This document shows, piece after piece, positions 21,117-30,896 of a DNA stretch of 64,000 nucleotides (position 1 is its first letter; the number at the start of each line of letters is the position of its first letter). Made by a program: the position numbers and the translations under genes. This DNA comes from Thraustochytrium sp. TN22 (Eukaryota > Sar > Bigyra > Thraustochytrida > Thraustochytriidae): positions 1-64,000 of the forward strand of contig JABLUY010000214.1 of NCBI GenBank assembly GCA_013306675.1. Reading direction: 5' to 3'. Under the pieces are notes generated by a model. That model ran no database searches, was not told the origin of the DNA, and saw nothing but the letters and a program-made list of their open reading frames with translations.

Positions 21117-23795
21117 GGTGGTTTGGACTGTGTGTGACGGTTAGCACTGGCGCCTCGCCGGCCGGGGTTTGCCTCACTGTTTGTTCGACTGTTCGACTGT
21201 GAACACTCACAGTCACCAGTCAGTGCCGGTGTAGGCCTTACTGTTTACCTAGTCAGCAGGAATAGCGAGGGTGGCGGGCGGGGCGCATTTCGTCTTGCTG
21301 CAATCACACGCGCCAGCTGTGAGTCGTGCAGACTCGTGCTCTAGCTAGCGGCTAGCCAGAGCTAGCTAGCCTACCAAACATGGTTAGAAGGAGCTTGCGA
21401 AGAAGGCCAAGGTGACAGACAGGTCGCCGGGGCATGTACGCGCGAGCGCGCGCGTGCGGAGGATGGTCTAAAAAGAGCCCTATCAAGGCTTGGGTGGGCA
21501 AAAAGAAACATTCAACACCGGGGCTTCGCATGCAGTCCCCTATCATACTACTAGCCCGGCCCTACGTGACTTTACTTCTCAGTGCGAATGAGATGAGGTG
21601 TTGCCCACGTGGTATGATCGAATGTGGAGCTCAGAGGAATCAGAAAGCATATATATCTAGGCTTTAGGAAGTCCGCGAATGGACTCGGTTCAGCCGACCC
21701 CTCCTGGTTGGTCGGCGAGACTGTGTTGTGCCGCGGCCGATGTAGTGATGCCAAGATCGGGGCTTGCTGCGTAGCGTGACACCGCGGCCATGTAACACCT
21801 CCGTCGCGTCTCGGTCGCTCCTTGCTGGCTGCTGTCGTCCGCCTTGTCGCTTCGTGCTCGCTGCTCACAAGTCCGTCTGGGCGCCAACTTTGGGCTGCGC
21901 CGCTGCGCCGCTGCGCCGCTGCCAGTGACGAGAGCACTACTGAAAAGCGCTCTCGAGAGGCTTAACTGTGAGCCTCAGTGTGAGGGGCCTGTCTCCGGTC
22001 GTTCGGACCGTCCAAGCAACCACCGCCGCCCGCTGTCTTGCGGTCTCGCCGGCCAAGGTTTCGCTGCCGAGCTAGTAGCCTGGCTTACTGTTAGCTAGCG
22101 CCGCCGGCAAGGCCGCCGCCTGGCCTGGCCGCGGCGACCGCCAGCGACGCTGAGCAACCGCGCCGCGGCGAGAGGCGCCGTCAGACCGCGGCGCGGGTTG
22201 TCTCGTCCGCCACGTTCGTATTGTGCCACCTGCTCCGAACTACCACAGGCGGGCCACGCTCGTCGCTTCCCACAGCGCGCGAGTGAACCGGCGCGCACTT
22301 TGCGTATGCGACTACCAGGAGGCGTCGCTTCGCGGATCCGACCGAGGCCGCTCCTGGCTGCGGCTATATCGTCCAAGACTGACGAAGCGCAGCCGGGCGC
22401 GGCCGAGCGCTGTCAGGCCCGCTTTCTTGGTCGAGCTTGGCTCTTCGGAGAAGATATGATGTCGTGCGTCCTCCAGCCAAGCCTCTTCTTGTCCTGGTTT
22501 TCTTCTTCGACTTCTTCTTCCCTGCACGACCTTGCTTGCGGAAGCCCCCAACTTTTGGGGCTCCCAAAGCTTTCGTGGCGGTCATCTGCAAGCTCCGTCT
22601 CGCCCAGGCCCGGAGGTGAAGCGCCGCAAGCGCGCGCACACGTCGGCCCGGCCCCCGGCCCACGGACGCTTCTCGCCGGCGGCGCGCGGTCCAGGGCACA
22701 GACTGCCTCCTCTTACTAACTAAGCACGCCGTCGGCCAAGGCGCTGCAGCCAAGCACCGCCGCCATTACATGAAGGACGCTGCCCCGGCGTCCTCTCCAC
22801 GACTCGCGCGGTGACCCCGCTCGTCACCCCGTAGTGTACCGTCCCTGCTTGTTTCCCCGGATGCGCCCCCAGGTTCGCCGTGGGAGGGCGCAGGACGCAC
22901 GTTGGCGCGACGAATGCTGCGTCGCCCCGTCTCACGAACCGACGCTGGCAGGCTGGCTACGAAAAGCTGGGCCAGTGTTTTGGTCGCCGCGCGGTCTTTC
23001 CTGCGGCGGGGTGAAGCATGCACAGAGGCAAGAACAGACAGCCAAACAGGCCGGAGCGAGCCACGGACAGAGCAACCTAAGTTAGGAGGGTTCGAGGAGG
23101 AGGAGGAGTCCAGGGCGCGCTCGTTGCCGGGCAGCGCCTGCCACTGCAGGAAGGCGGCCTGTGACGCGGCGTACTGGCCGCCACTGACAGGGCGCTGGCT
23201 GCCAGCAGCCGCCGACTCGGAGTGCTGCGCGCTGCCCGGCTGCAGTGCCGCCGCTGCGCCGCTGCGGCTGCGTAGCGCTCCGAGTCCAAGAGCACTTCAA
23301 AGTTCAAGCTAGCACGCGCGCCGACCGGCCAGCAGAGCTTCGAGCTCGGCCACCACCTCGTACTGGCCGCTGCACTGCCGCGCCGCGCCGCGCCGCGCCG
23401 CAAACGCACGCAGGCAGGCAGACTCTCGGGCCCCGAATCCCTCCCCGCGGCCTTTCGCCCGACGACCACACGCCACGCCGTGACTGCGTCAACGCGGCGG
23501 TCGTGGCGGACTCGCTCGGCTTGCTCAACTTCAAGTCGAAGCTAGGGCCGCGTGCGCGCTGCTCCTGCCTGACTCGCCTGCCCGACGTGGCCTTCTTCTC
23601 TCTCAGACGCTGCCGCCCCGTTCGACGGGTGCTCCAATCGTCGAGACTCAGCTGCGCTGCGCTGCGCGCTGCTTCCACGCCCGAGCCCGACCTCGACCAG
23701 CGTCGACCTCGCGCTCGCCGCCTGCCGGCTCGCGTCCCGGCCCGCCTGCGGCCTGCCGCCAGCCGCTCCTCGCGGTGCTCGTCGTCCCGGCCCTC

Positions 23796-23842
23796 GTCCT
23801 GGCCGTCGTCCTGGCCGTCGTCCTGGCCGTCGTCCTGGCCGT
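23796..23842. repeat. 12-bp tandem repeat, about four units
   Basis: The unit is CCTGGCCGTCGT, nearly perfect. One plus-strand frame would read Val-Leu-Ala-Val repeats, but it lacks an ATG and a credible protein context. Confidence 0.9.
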
Positions 23843-24080
23843 CCCCTCGGAGTTCGAGTTCGCCTCTGGCGCGCCCGCGGCGCGGCCCGGCTCGACCAAC
23901 AAAAACCTGCAGGCGCCGGGCCAGTGGCAGGCCCAGGCTGCCAGGCCAGGCCAGGCAGGCAGGCCGGCCGCCGTGACGCGCTCGCAGCCGCGGCGCGCCG
24001 GCCGGGGCCGAGGCGCCGCCAGCAGACCCGGACCCGGACAGGCGCGCTGTGCAGGCCTCGCGGCGCGGCGCCCGCCGCGT

Positions 24081-24166
24081 CGCAGCGCGGCGCAGCGCGG
24101 CGCAGCGCGGCGCAGCGCGGCGCAGCGCAGCGCTGGCAGCGCCGGCAGCGCAGCGCAGCGCAGCGC
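24081..24166. repeat. 10-bp tandem repeat (CGCAGCGCGG) with a degenerate tail
   Basis: Four perfect units at 24081-24120 are followed by imperfect GCAGCGC units. The tract is almost pure G+C. Confidence 0.9.
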
Positions 24167-25039
24167 CCGAGGCGAGCTCACGTCAGTTTGAAAAGGCGCA
24201 GCGCTGCCTCCGCAGGCGGCGCCACGGCGAGGCGCGGCCGTGGCAGCGCAGCGGCCCGCCCGCGGCGCGCATGGTGGCGGCCGCGGGCGACGCCGGCGCA
24301 GCGCCGCCCGTCGCCGTGTGCTGCCGCGCGCACTCGCACCCGCACCCGCACCCGCACTCGCACTCGCACGGCGGCTCTGGCCGCGTCGCCGCCGCCTCGC
24401 CAGCCTCGCGGCGCACCTGGATGCCGGGCCTGACGACGCCGCCGCCGCCGGCCTCCCCGCCGCCGGCCTCGCCGCTGCGCCGCCGCCGCGCGCCCTGGCG
24501 CCGGCCGCCGCGCGCGCGCGCCGCCGCCGCCGCCGCCCGCCGCCGCGCGCTGCCGCCGCGCGCCAGTGCGGCCCCTGGCGCCGCTGTCGTAAGCAGCGCC
24601 GCGCCGGGCGCCGCGACCCCGACTCCAGCAGGCGGAAGCGGCAGTCCCGCTGCGGCCTGCCGCGCGCGCGCGCCTGCCCGCGCGGGCGGCGGCTCGGCGG
24701 CGGCGGCGGCGCGCGGCGGCAGCGGGCGCGGCGCCGGGCGCGGCGCCGGCGCGCGCCGCGCGCTTCGCCGGCGAGACCGCGCCCCGCGGAGGCGCTGACT
24801 GGGCGGGAGACGGCGGCAACAGCCGAAGGGCCCTTACAGTAGCGGCGACATCAAGAGCGGGGGTGGACCTGGACCTGGACCTGGACCTCGGCTTCGGGCT
24901 CGGACTCGGTCTCGACCTCGGGCCGGGCGCCGGCCGCGCGGTCGCCGCGGACGCCGCGGCGCGCGGGCCCGGCGCCACCAGCAGAGCGCTGGACGCCGCG
25001 GCCGCCGCGCGCGCGCTCGTGGCGGCCGCCGCCGCGCGC

Positions 25040-26989
25040 ATGGAGCACCACCTCGGCGCCCCGGCCGCCGCCGGCATGGAGGCGGCGCCCAACGCCATTA
25101 GCCAGCTGCACCGCGACCTCATGGTCGACCAGATCGCCGCCTTTTTGCGCAAGTCGCGCCCCAACGCGCCGCCCAACATCGTGCGCCAAATCCCAGCGCT
25201 CGCGCGCCGCATCGAGGCCACGCTCTTCCGAACCGCCACCTCCGCCGAGGAGTACACGGACAAGTTCACGCTCGAGACGCGCATGAAGTCCATCGCCCTC
25301 AACTCCGTCTCGCTGCGCTCCAAGCGCCAGCGCCAGACGCCGCGCAACTCCTCGTGCGACCTCGTCAAGCTCCACAACACGCACCTCAAGCGCGCCATGA
25401 TCAAGCACCGCGACGCCTCCTTCCAGGACCTCAGTGCCGACGCCCTGACCGATCGCAACGCGCCGCGCTTCGTTGCCTGCGTCTCCATCAACGGCGGTGA
25501 CCGCGAAATTGCATTCAACTTCTCCAAAGCGGAGGAGCCCCACCTCGCCGGCGGCCGCCCCGAGGCGCCGCCACCGCACCACGAGACCATGCCGCACGAC
25601 CCGGCGCTCGCGCTCTCCCCGACGCGCGCCGCCGCGCCGCGTCCCTGGGCCGGGGACGACTTGGCTCCGCGCCGCCCCTTGCACCTGCCGCCTCAGGACG
25701 CTGTCGCTACCCCGCCTCAGCACCCTCAGCACGTGCGCACCCGCTCCGAGAGCACCTTGAGCGGCGGCGTTGGCGGCGGTCATCTCATGCACGAGTCCTC
25801 CTCGGACTATTCCTCGGACTCAGACGACTCGGTCGATGAGGAGGAGGAGGGCGACGACAGCGACGGCGGCGGCGGCGGCGGCGCGGTGAACGCAGCGGGG
25901 CGCGGGGGCGCTCATGCCGCATCTTCCACCGCCCCGTTCGCGCCAAGACCGCCGCCAGCGGTCGTTGCGTCAAGCGCAACCTCCTCGCCGGAAAGGCGGG
26001 CGGAGCGCGCTGTCGCGCAGCGCCTCGCCCACATTCACTCGCTGCTAGCCACCCTCGTGCGCACGCCGCGGTCCAATCAGCAGACCATCCACAGCGCCGT
26101 TCTAGACCTGCAGAACTGCGTCGTTAGCCCCGTCGGCGCGGCACTCCCACGGCGAAAGCTCGCGGAAGCGCTCGCGCACGCCATGGTCGACATGATGGCC
26201 CGCATCGACGCTGCTGCCGGCGTCGAAGAGGACATCGTGTCCGTCTCGGACCTCTTCGACGAGGACAGTGTGTCCGCGTCGGCCAACAGCGCGCCCTCGG
26301 CCGTTTGGTCGTCCGAAGCACGCGCGCGCGACATTGGCGAAGACCAGGCCTCGCGACTGCACGCCGTCTCGCACCTCCTCAACTTCGCAGCCGAGCACTG
26401 CGCGCAGGCTCCGATCGACACCGACCTGCTCGGGATCGTGCTGCGCCTCCTCAACCACATGGCCGGTGACCACCTCCTTCCGGCGGACAAGGTCGTGCTC
26501 AGTCGCAGCGTCGACCGCTTCGTCGAGGCCGACCCGCGTCGCGTCGCGCCTTTTGTTGTGCGCCGCCTTTTGCGTCGCTGGCCACACAGCACCAGCGAAC
26601 TCCAGGTCGCCTTCCTCTCCCAGATTGAGGCTGTCTTTCGGGTCGCCGACGAAGCCACCGTCGTCGCTCTGATCGAGCCTGTGCTGCGCCGCGTCGCCGG
26701 CTGCGCACGCCACGACAACTGGCACGTCGCCAGCGCTGCCATCGCCTTCGCCGACAAGCTCGTCATCTTCGCCGGCCACGACCTCCCGGCTGCCCACGCC
26801 CCAGTCAAGCTCGCCATGCGCCAGCTTTCCTCTGACGCTGCGCTCTGCGCGCAGCACCACTGGCACGCCGAGATTCGCTCGCGTGCCAGCGCTCTTGCAC
26901 AGTCTGTACATGCCGCGCTCGCCCGCGCTGAAGCGACCGACCCTGCCCTCGCGGCCACTTCGCTTCAACAACACCATCTGCCAGGTCGC

Positions 26990-27037
<48 letters not shown>

Positions 27038-27079
27038 GCGCTTTTCGACATTGAGGAGCAAAAGGATGCCTGCCGTTAA
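25040..27079 (+). CDS. KIX-domain protein (MED15/p300-type) with Ser-rich linker and helical C-terminus
   Basis: This 679-residue protein opens with a KIX-like three-helix domain at about residues 19-90. LHRDLMVDQIAAFLRKSR forms the first helix, and IPALARRIEATLFRTATS followed by AEEYTDKFTLE matches the ALARRxExxxYxxAxSxxEY pattern of MED15 and CBP/p300 KIX domains. KIX domains bind activation domains, so a transcriptional co-activator role in the nucleus is likely. Residues 200-330 are an acidic, His/Pro/Ser-rich linker. Residues 340-630 are helical and HEAT-like, with ISVSDLF- and LLNHMAGDHLL-like blocks. A poly-Ala run encoded by GCT repeats (26992-27040) is near the end. The first ATG is 25040, with 25076 an alternative. 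The frame stays open further upstream, so a 5' exon is possible. It is not a full MED15, as no C-terminal MED15 domain was seen. Confidence 0.75.
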
Positions 27080-27489
27080 TGGGCTGAGTTTCCTGCTCAA
27101 CAACGCACGCACGCACACGCAGGACGCTCGCCAGTGACTATTTCTTCCCCCCTTTGCGTACATTTAGCTAACCACCTATCAAAGAAGATCTTTCTTATTT
27201 GCAAGCCTGTGGCGAAGACGCTTCGCCGCAGCCAAGAGTCTCTCCTCGATGCCTGGCCTATGTCAATGCCAAACGATGTCAACATTACTTTTTATTTCCA
27301 TTCGCAATTGCATCATGCTGTCCATCTCTCGAATGCTCTACATGCAGACACGAGCAACGAGCCCCTGTTCGTGGACGCGCGCGCATGGTCGAGCAAAATG
27401 CGGCGAGCCTCGAGGCTTCTGGAGGTCACATTGCTGGCCAGCCTCGCTTCTCGCTCTCAGTCTCACTCTCTCCCGCTCTGCCTCGCAGC
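27080..27489. other. Convergent intergenic region
   Basis: About 410 bp between the 3' ends of the KIX gene and the lysine-rich gene, lower in GC than either. It should carry both transcript ends. No other feature was seen. Confidence 0.6.
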
Positions 27490-28257
27490 CTACGGCTTGC
27501 TCGCGCGCCGCGCTTTGGTCCGCTGCTCGCGACCCTGCTTCTGCCGCTGCTTTGTCTGCTCGGCCAGCTTATCGCGCGCGCTCTCCTTGCGCTCCGCTTG
27601 CTTCGCGCCACCCTGCTTCTTCTGCGGCGTTTGCTTCTTCTTGCCGGCCGACGTCGGCATGGGCTGCGACTGCTGCTTTTTGTTCGCAGCCGCCGTCTGC
27701 GCCTTGGTCGCCGTCCCCGGCTTGGCGGTCTGCTTGCCGGTTTGCTTCGCCGCAGGCTGCGACTGGTTCTTGCCCGACGCCGGCTTGGCTGCAGACTTCT
27801 TGCCCGACGCCGGAGTGGCCACAGCCTTCTTGCCCGACGACGGAGTAGCCACAGCCTTCTTGCCCGGCGCGGGAGTGGCCGCAACCTTCTTGCCCGAGGC
27901 AGGCTTGGCCGCAGCCTTCTTGCCCGACGCCGGAGCGGCCGCCGCCTTCTTGCCCGAGGCAGGGTTGGCCTTGGCCTGCTGCGCCTTGGCTGGCGTGGCC
28001 TTGCGCTGCTTCTTGGCGGAGTTGGCGGTCTCCTGCGTCTTGCTGGGCGTGCCCCTCTTGGTGCCCCTCCCCTGCTGCTGCGGCGTCTTGCCCTGCACCT
28101 GCAGATTCTCCTTGGTCTCCTTCTTCTTGGCCTGCGCCTTGCTGGCGGCGGCCTCGGCGGCCAGCTTCTTGAGCCGCCGCGCCTCGTCCTCGCGCGCGCG
28201 GTTGCTCGTCAGGATATCATCCAGGCTCATGCCCAGCTTCTCCGCCACGGTCGCCAT
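27490..28257 (-). CDS. Lysine-rich, histone-H1-like protein with an N-terminal UAP56-binding motif
   Basis: This 255-residue, very basic protein begins MATVAEKLGMSLDDILTSNR. The core MSLDDI-L-x-x-NR matches the UAP56-binding motif at the start of mRNA export adaptors such as ALYREF and UIF (MSLDDIIKLNR). The rest is disordered and rich in Lys, Ala, Gln and Pro. It includes six tandem decapeptides of the form GKKAAAxPAS (27765-27962), like histone H1 tails, and ends in RTKARRASKP. There is no RNA-recognition motif, so it is not an ALYREF orthologue. A role in loading UAP56 and export factors on mRNA, or in chromatin, is inference. ATG 28257 is preceded by a tetranucleotide repeat in the leader; upstream translation is repeat-derived and rejected. 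Confidence 0.82.
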   Translation of the reverse strand: MATVAEKLGMSLDDILTSNRAREDEARRLKKLAAEAAASKAQAKKKETKENLQVQGKTPQQQGRGTKRGTPSKTQETANSAKKQRKATPAKAQQAKANPASGKKAAAAPASGKKAAAKPASGKKVAATPAPGKKAVATPSSGKKAVATPASGKKSAAKPASGKNQSQPAAKQTGKQTAKPGTATKAQTAAANKKQQSQPMPTSAGKKKQTPQKKQGGAKQAERKESARDKLAEQTKQRQKQGREQRTKARRASKP

Positions 28258-28295
28258 GCTGCCTGTGCCCGCTGCCGCTGCCCGCCGCCCGCCCG

Positions 28296-28351
<56 letters not shown>

Positions 28352-29073
28352 GCGCCGCCGCTCCCGCCCTCGCGCGAATCGGGTCTGCCGCCGCCGCGCC
28401 CGCCTCCGCGCGCGCGGCGACGCTGGCCAGCAGAAGAAGCCCGCGCCGGCCCGGCCCGGCCGGCTCGACTCGGCGCCTGCTGGCCCGAGACTCGCCTTCG
28501 GCCGCGGCGCGCGCGAGTCGGGCCCGGCGGTTGGCCACTTGCGCGGCGAGAGCGCAAGTCGCGCCGCCGCCGCGCAAGTCGGCTATCCGCGGCGGGCGGC
28601 ACGCGCCCGCCAGAACGGCCCGCGCGAGCGCCTTACGGCGCCCGGCGCGGATGGGCGCGGCAGCACGCGGCGTAAGGCGGGCCGCGGCGACCGTTGGACT
28701 CGCTTGGGCGGCGGCGCGCCGACTGGGGAGGAGGGCTGTGGGGGTGGCGCGAAGGGGGAAATGGGAAATGGGGCAGTGACTGAAAGGGCGGCGCGGCCCG
28801 GGGGTCGGGGGTGACCTCACGGCGAGGACGGCGCGCCGGACGCTGGGAGGTCAACGGATAGCGCGCTCTCCAGCAGGGGCGGGCGCGCCCAGGCTGGATG
28901 CAGGTGGCGGCGGGGCGGCGGCGCGCGCGGACAGACAGCGTGCTGTGCGCGAGCGTGCTGCGTGCTGCGTGCTGCGTGCGAGCGTGCTGTGCGCAGCGCG
29001 AGCGCGCCCGCCGGCACGAGCGTGGCGTCCGCGAGCGAAGCGGACCCCAGCGCTCGCGCGCAGGCAAGACAAG
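28258..29073. promoter_or_regulatory. Divergent promoter region, lysine-rich gene / UFD1
   Basis: About 816 bp of very GC-rich sequence between two genes facing away from each other, so it should hold both promoters. It contains the CCTG repeat near its left end and short GTGCTGCG-type repeats near 28940-28990. No TATA box was seen. Confidence 0.55.
28296..28350. repeat. (CCTG)n microsatellite, about 14 units
   Basis: A perfect tetranucleotide tract beginning 39 bp upstream of the lysine-rich gene's ATG, so probably in its 5' leader. It should be length-unstable. Confidence 0.97.
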
Positions 29074-29394
29074 ATGAGCAGGCTGTACCCCGGGTGGGGC
29101 TCGGGCAAGAACAGCAGCTTGGAGGAGACCTTGGCCGTGTACGCGGTGGGCAGCATCGGGCGGACGGACCTCGAAGCGGGCGACAAGGTCATCCTGCCGC
29201 AGAGCATGTTTCGCACGGTGTCGCGGCTCAAGCTGCCCTTCCCGCTCACCTTCGAGGTGACGAATCCGCGGCTCAGCAAGGCGGCGGCTGGCGGCGGCGG
29301 TAGCAGCAGCAGCGCGCCGGGACGGACCGGAAGCAAAGGCGGCCGCGGGGGCGCGGCGATCGTAGCGGCGCCAGCGCGGGCCCAGCGCCAGGAG

Positions 29395-29435
<41 letters not shown>

Positions 29436-30648
29436 GCAAGCCAAGAAGAAGCGCTCGCCGCCGCCCAAGCAGTTCTGCGGCGTCATGGAGTTCTCTGCGC
29501 CAGAGGGCAAGGCCTTCGTGCCGCAGTGGATGATGCAGAACCTGCGGCTCAAGGAGGGCCATAAGATCGTGCTGCGCTCGGTGGCGCAAGACGCGCTGCC
29601 GCGCGGGACGCTGTGCCGCCTGCAGCCGCACGAGACTGCCTTCCTGGACCTTGCCGCATCCATGGATCTCCGCGACCTGCTCGAGCACGCCTTCCGCAAC
29701 TATTCCGTGCTCAGTGTCAACGAGACGCTTGTCGTGAGCGTCGCGGGCCAGGACTTCAAGATCAACGTCGTCGAGACGCAGCCAGAACCGGCCATCTCAC
29801 TCTACGGCAACCTCGACCTCGAGGTCGACTTCGCGCCGCCGCTCGACCAGCCCGACGTTGGCAAGCTCCGTCCCTCTTCCGGGCGCGATCGAGAGCACAG
29901 CGACGCTGGCGTCGCCGCCAGCGCCAGCGCCGCCACCGCGGCGACGGTCGACGGCCTCGACCAGCTGGCGCAACAGGCGTTGCTGGCTGCGTCCACAGCT
30001 GCGCTCTCCTCGCTCGCCATCGGCGGCGCCAGCAACAACCAGACCGTCTCGCCCAAGCCGGCTTCGACAGCGGCGCCAAAGCAGCACGTTTGGGGCGCCG
30101 GTCGTTCGCTCAACGGAGACGTGGCGCCCGCGGACGCGGCGGACTCCACGGCGACCCTCTCTTCGCCCGCGCCCGAACAGCCTCGCCTTCGTGCGCGCCG
30201 ACGAAAGCCCTCGCGCTTTGCGCAGCGAACCGCCGGCTCCAGCTTCGTGGGTGCCGCCACCGCCACCGCCGCGGACGCCGAAAACACGTCGCCAGGCGTG
30301 CCAACCTGCTCAAGCGATTCTGCAGACCAGGATGCCACAGCCGCGCCGGCCTTTACAGCCTTTACTGGACCGGGCCGCCGCCTATGCTCCGCCGGCCGCG
30401 ACCCCGCGCTGGACGACGACGACGACGACAAGAACAAGGACCACACCAATGGCAGTGCCAAGCACGGACCGCTGGTCGCGGCGCCCAAGCCGACCCGGGA
30501 GTCCCTCCGCGAGAAGCGTCTCCGCTTTCTGCAGAATCTGCAGGAATCCAATGCGGCGGCGTCGGCGCAGCCCACTGGCGTTGAGGCTCCTGTTCGCGCC
30601 GTTGGCTCGGGACTCAACGCCATCCGGAAGCAAAAGGTTGGCCCTTGA
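29074..30648 (+). CDS. UFD1: UFD1, cofactor of the p97/CDC48 segregase
   Basis: UFD1 with NPL4 recruits ubiquitylated proteins to CDC48/p97 for extraction and proteasomal delivery, notably in ER-associated degradation. This 524-residue protein has the UFD1 double-psi barrel at about residues 15-255: GDKVILPQSM, LPFPLTFEVTNP, FCGVMEFSAPEGKAFVPQWM, FRNYSVLSVNETL and YGNLDLEVDFAPPLDQPD. About 60 inserted residues (about 70-131, Gly/Ser-rich then poly-Gln from CAG repeats at 29396-29428) interrupt the barrel where other UFD1 proteins have a short turn. The disordered C-terminal half holds FTGPGRRL at about 430-437, which matches the SHP box (F-x-G-x-G-x-x-L) that binds the p97 N domain. ATG 29074 begins MSRLYPGWG. 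The next gene converges on it after 248 bp containing a TTC repeat. Confidence 0.95.
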
Positions 30649-30896
30649 TGATTTGCAGAGATGTGTGATCTTCTTCTTCTTCTTCTTTTGCTTGCTGTCG
30701 TCCTCCTCTTCGTCTTCGATCTTCATCTTGGTACACGCACACGCGCGAGTGAACGAGCCGCCTGCGTTGTGGCTAGGCCGTCTTGGCACGCCATCACGGC
30801 ATGCCAACGCCACCACTTTGCTGCGTGTTGTTGACTCGTGCGTCTCTTTCACAATGTCACGTCTGATTCAAGCCCCCCTCCCTCCTTCTTTTCTTC

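Larger units (their letters stand above)
21117..25039. other. 3.9 kb gene-poor divergent region, CEP76 / KIX-domain gene
   Basis: No credible gene was found here; open frames on both strands are Arg/Ala/Pro-rich by-products of GC content. The left part (21150-22100) is less GC-rich and has CTAG-rich motifs near 21340-21375. The right part has several tandem repeats: a 12-bp unit near 23796-23842, a 10-bp unit at 24081-24120 continuing degenerately to about 24166, CGCACC-type hexamers near 24331-24368 and GGACCT hexamers at 24864-24890. The repeat-rich segment just before the KIX gene may be its leader or a missed 5' exon. Confidence 0.6.

Noticed and set aside
23775-24191. Frame starting with Val-Leu-Ala-Val repeats that looks like a signal peptide
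   Set aside because: It comes from a 12-bp DNA repeat, has no ATG, and continues as Arg/Ala low complexity.
24178-25590. 470-codon minus-strand open frame upstream of and overlapping the KIX gene
   Set aside because: It is antisense to the KIX domain and is Arg/Ala/Ser low complexity.
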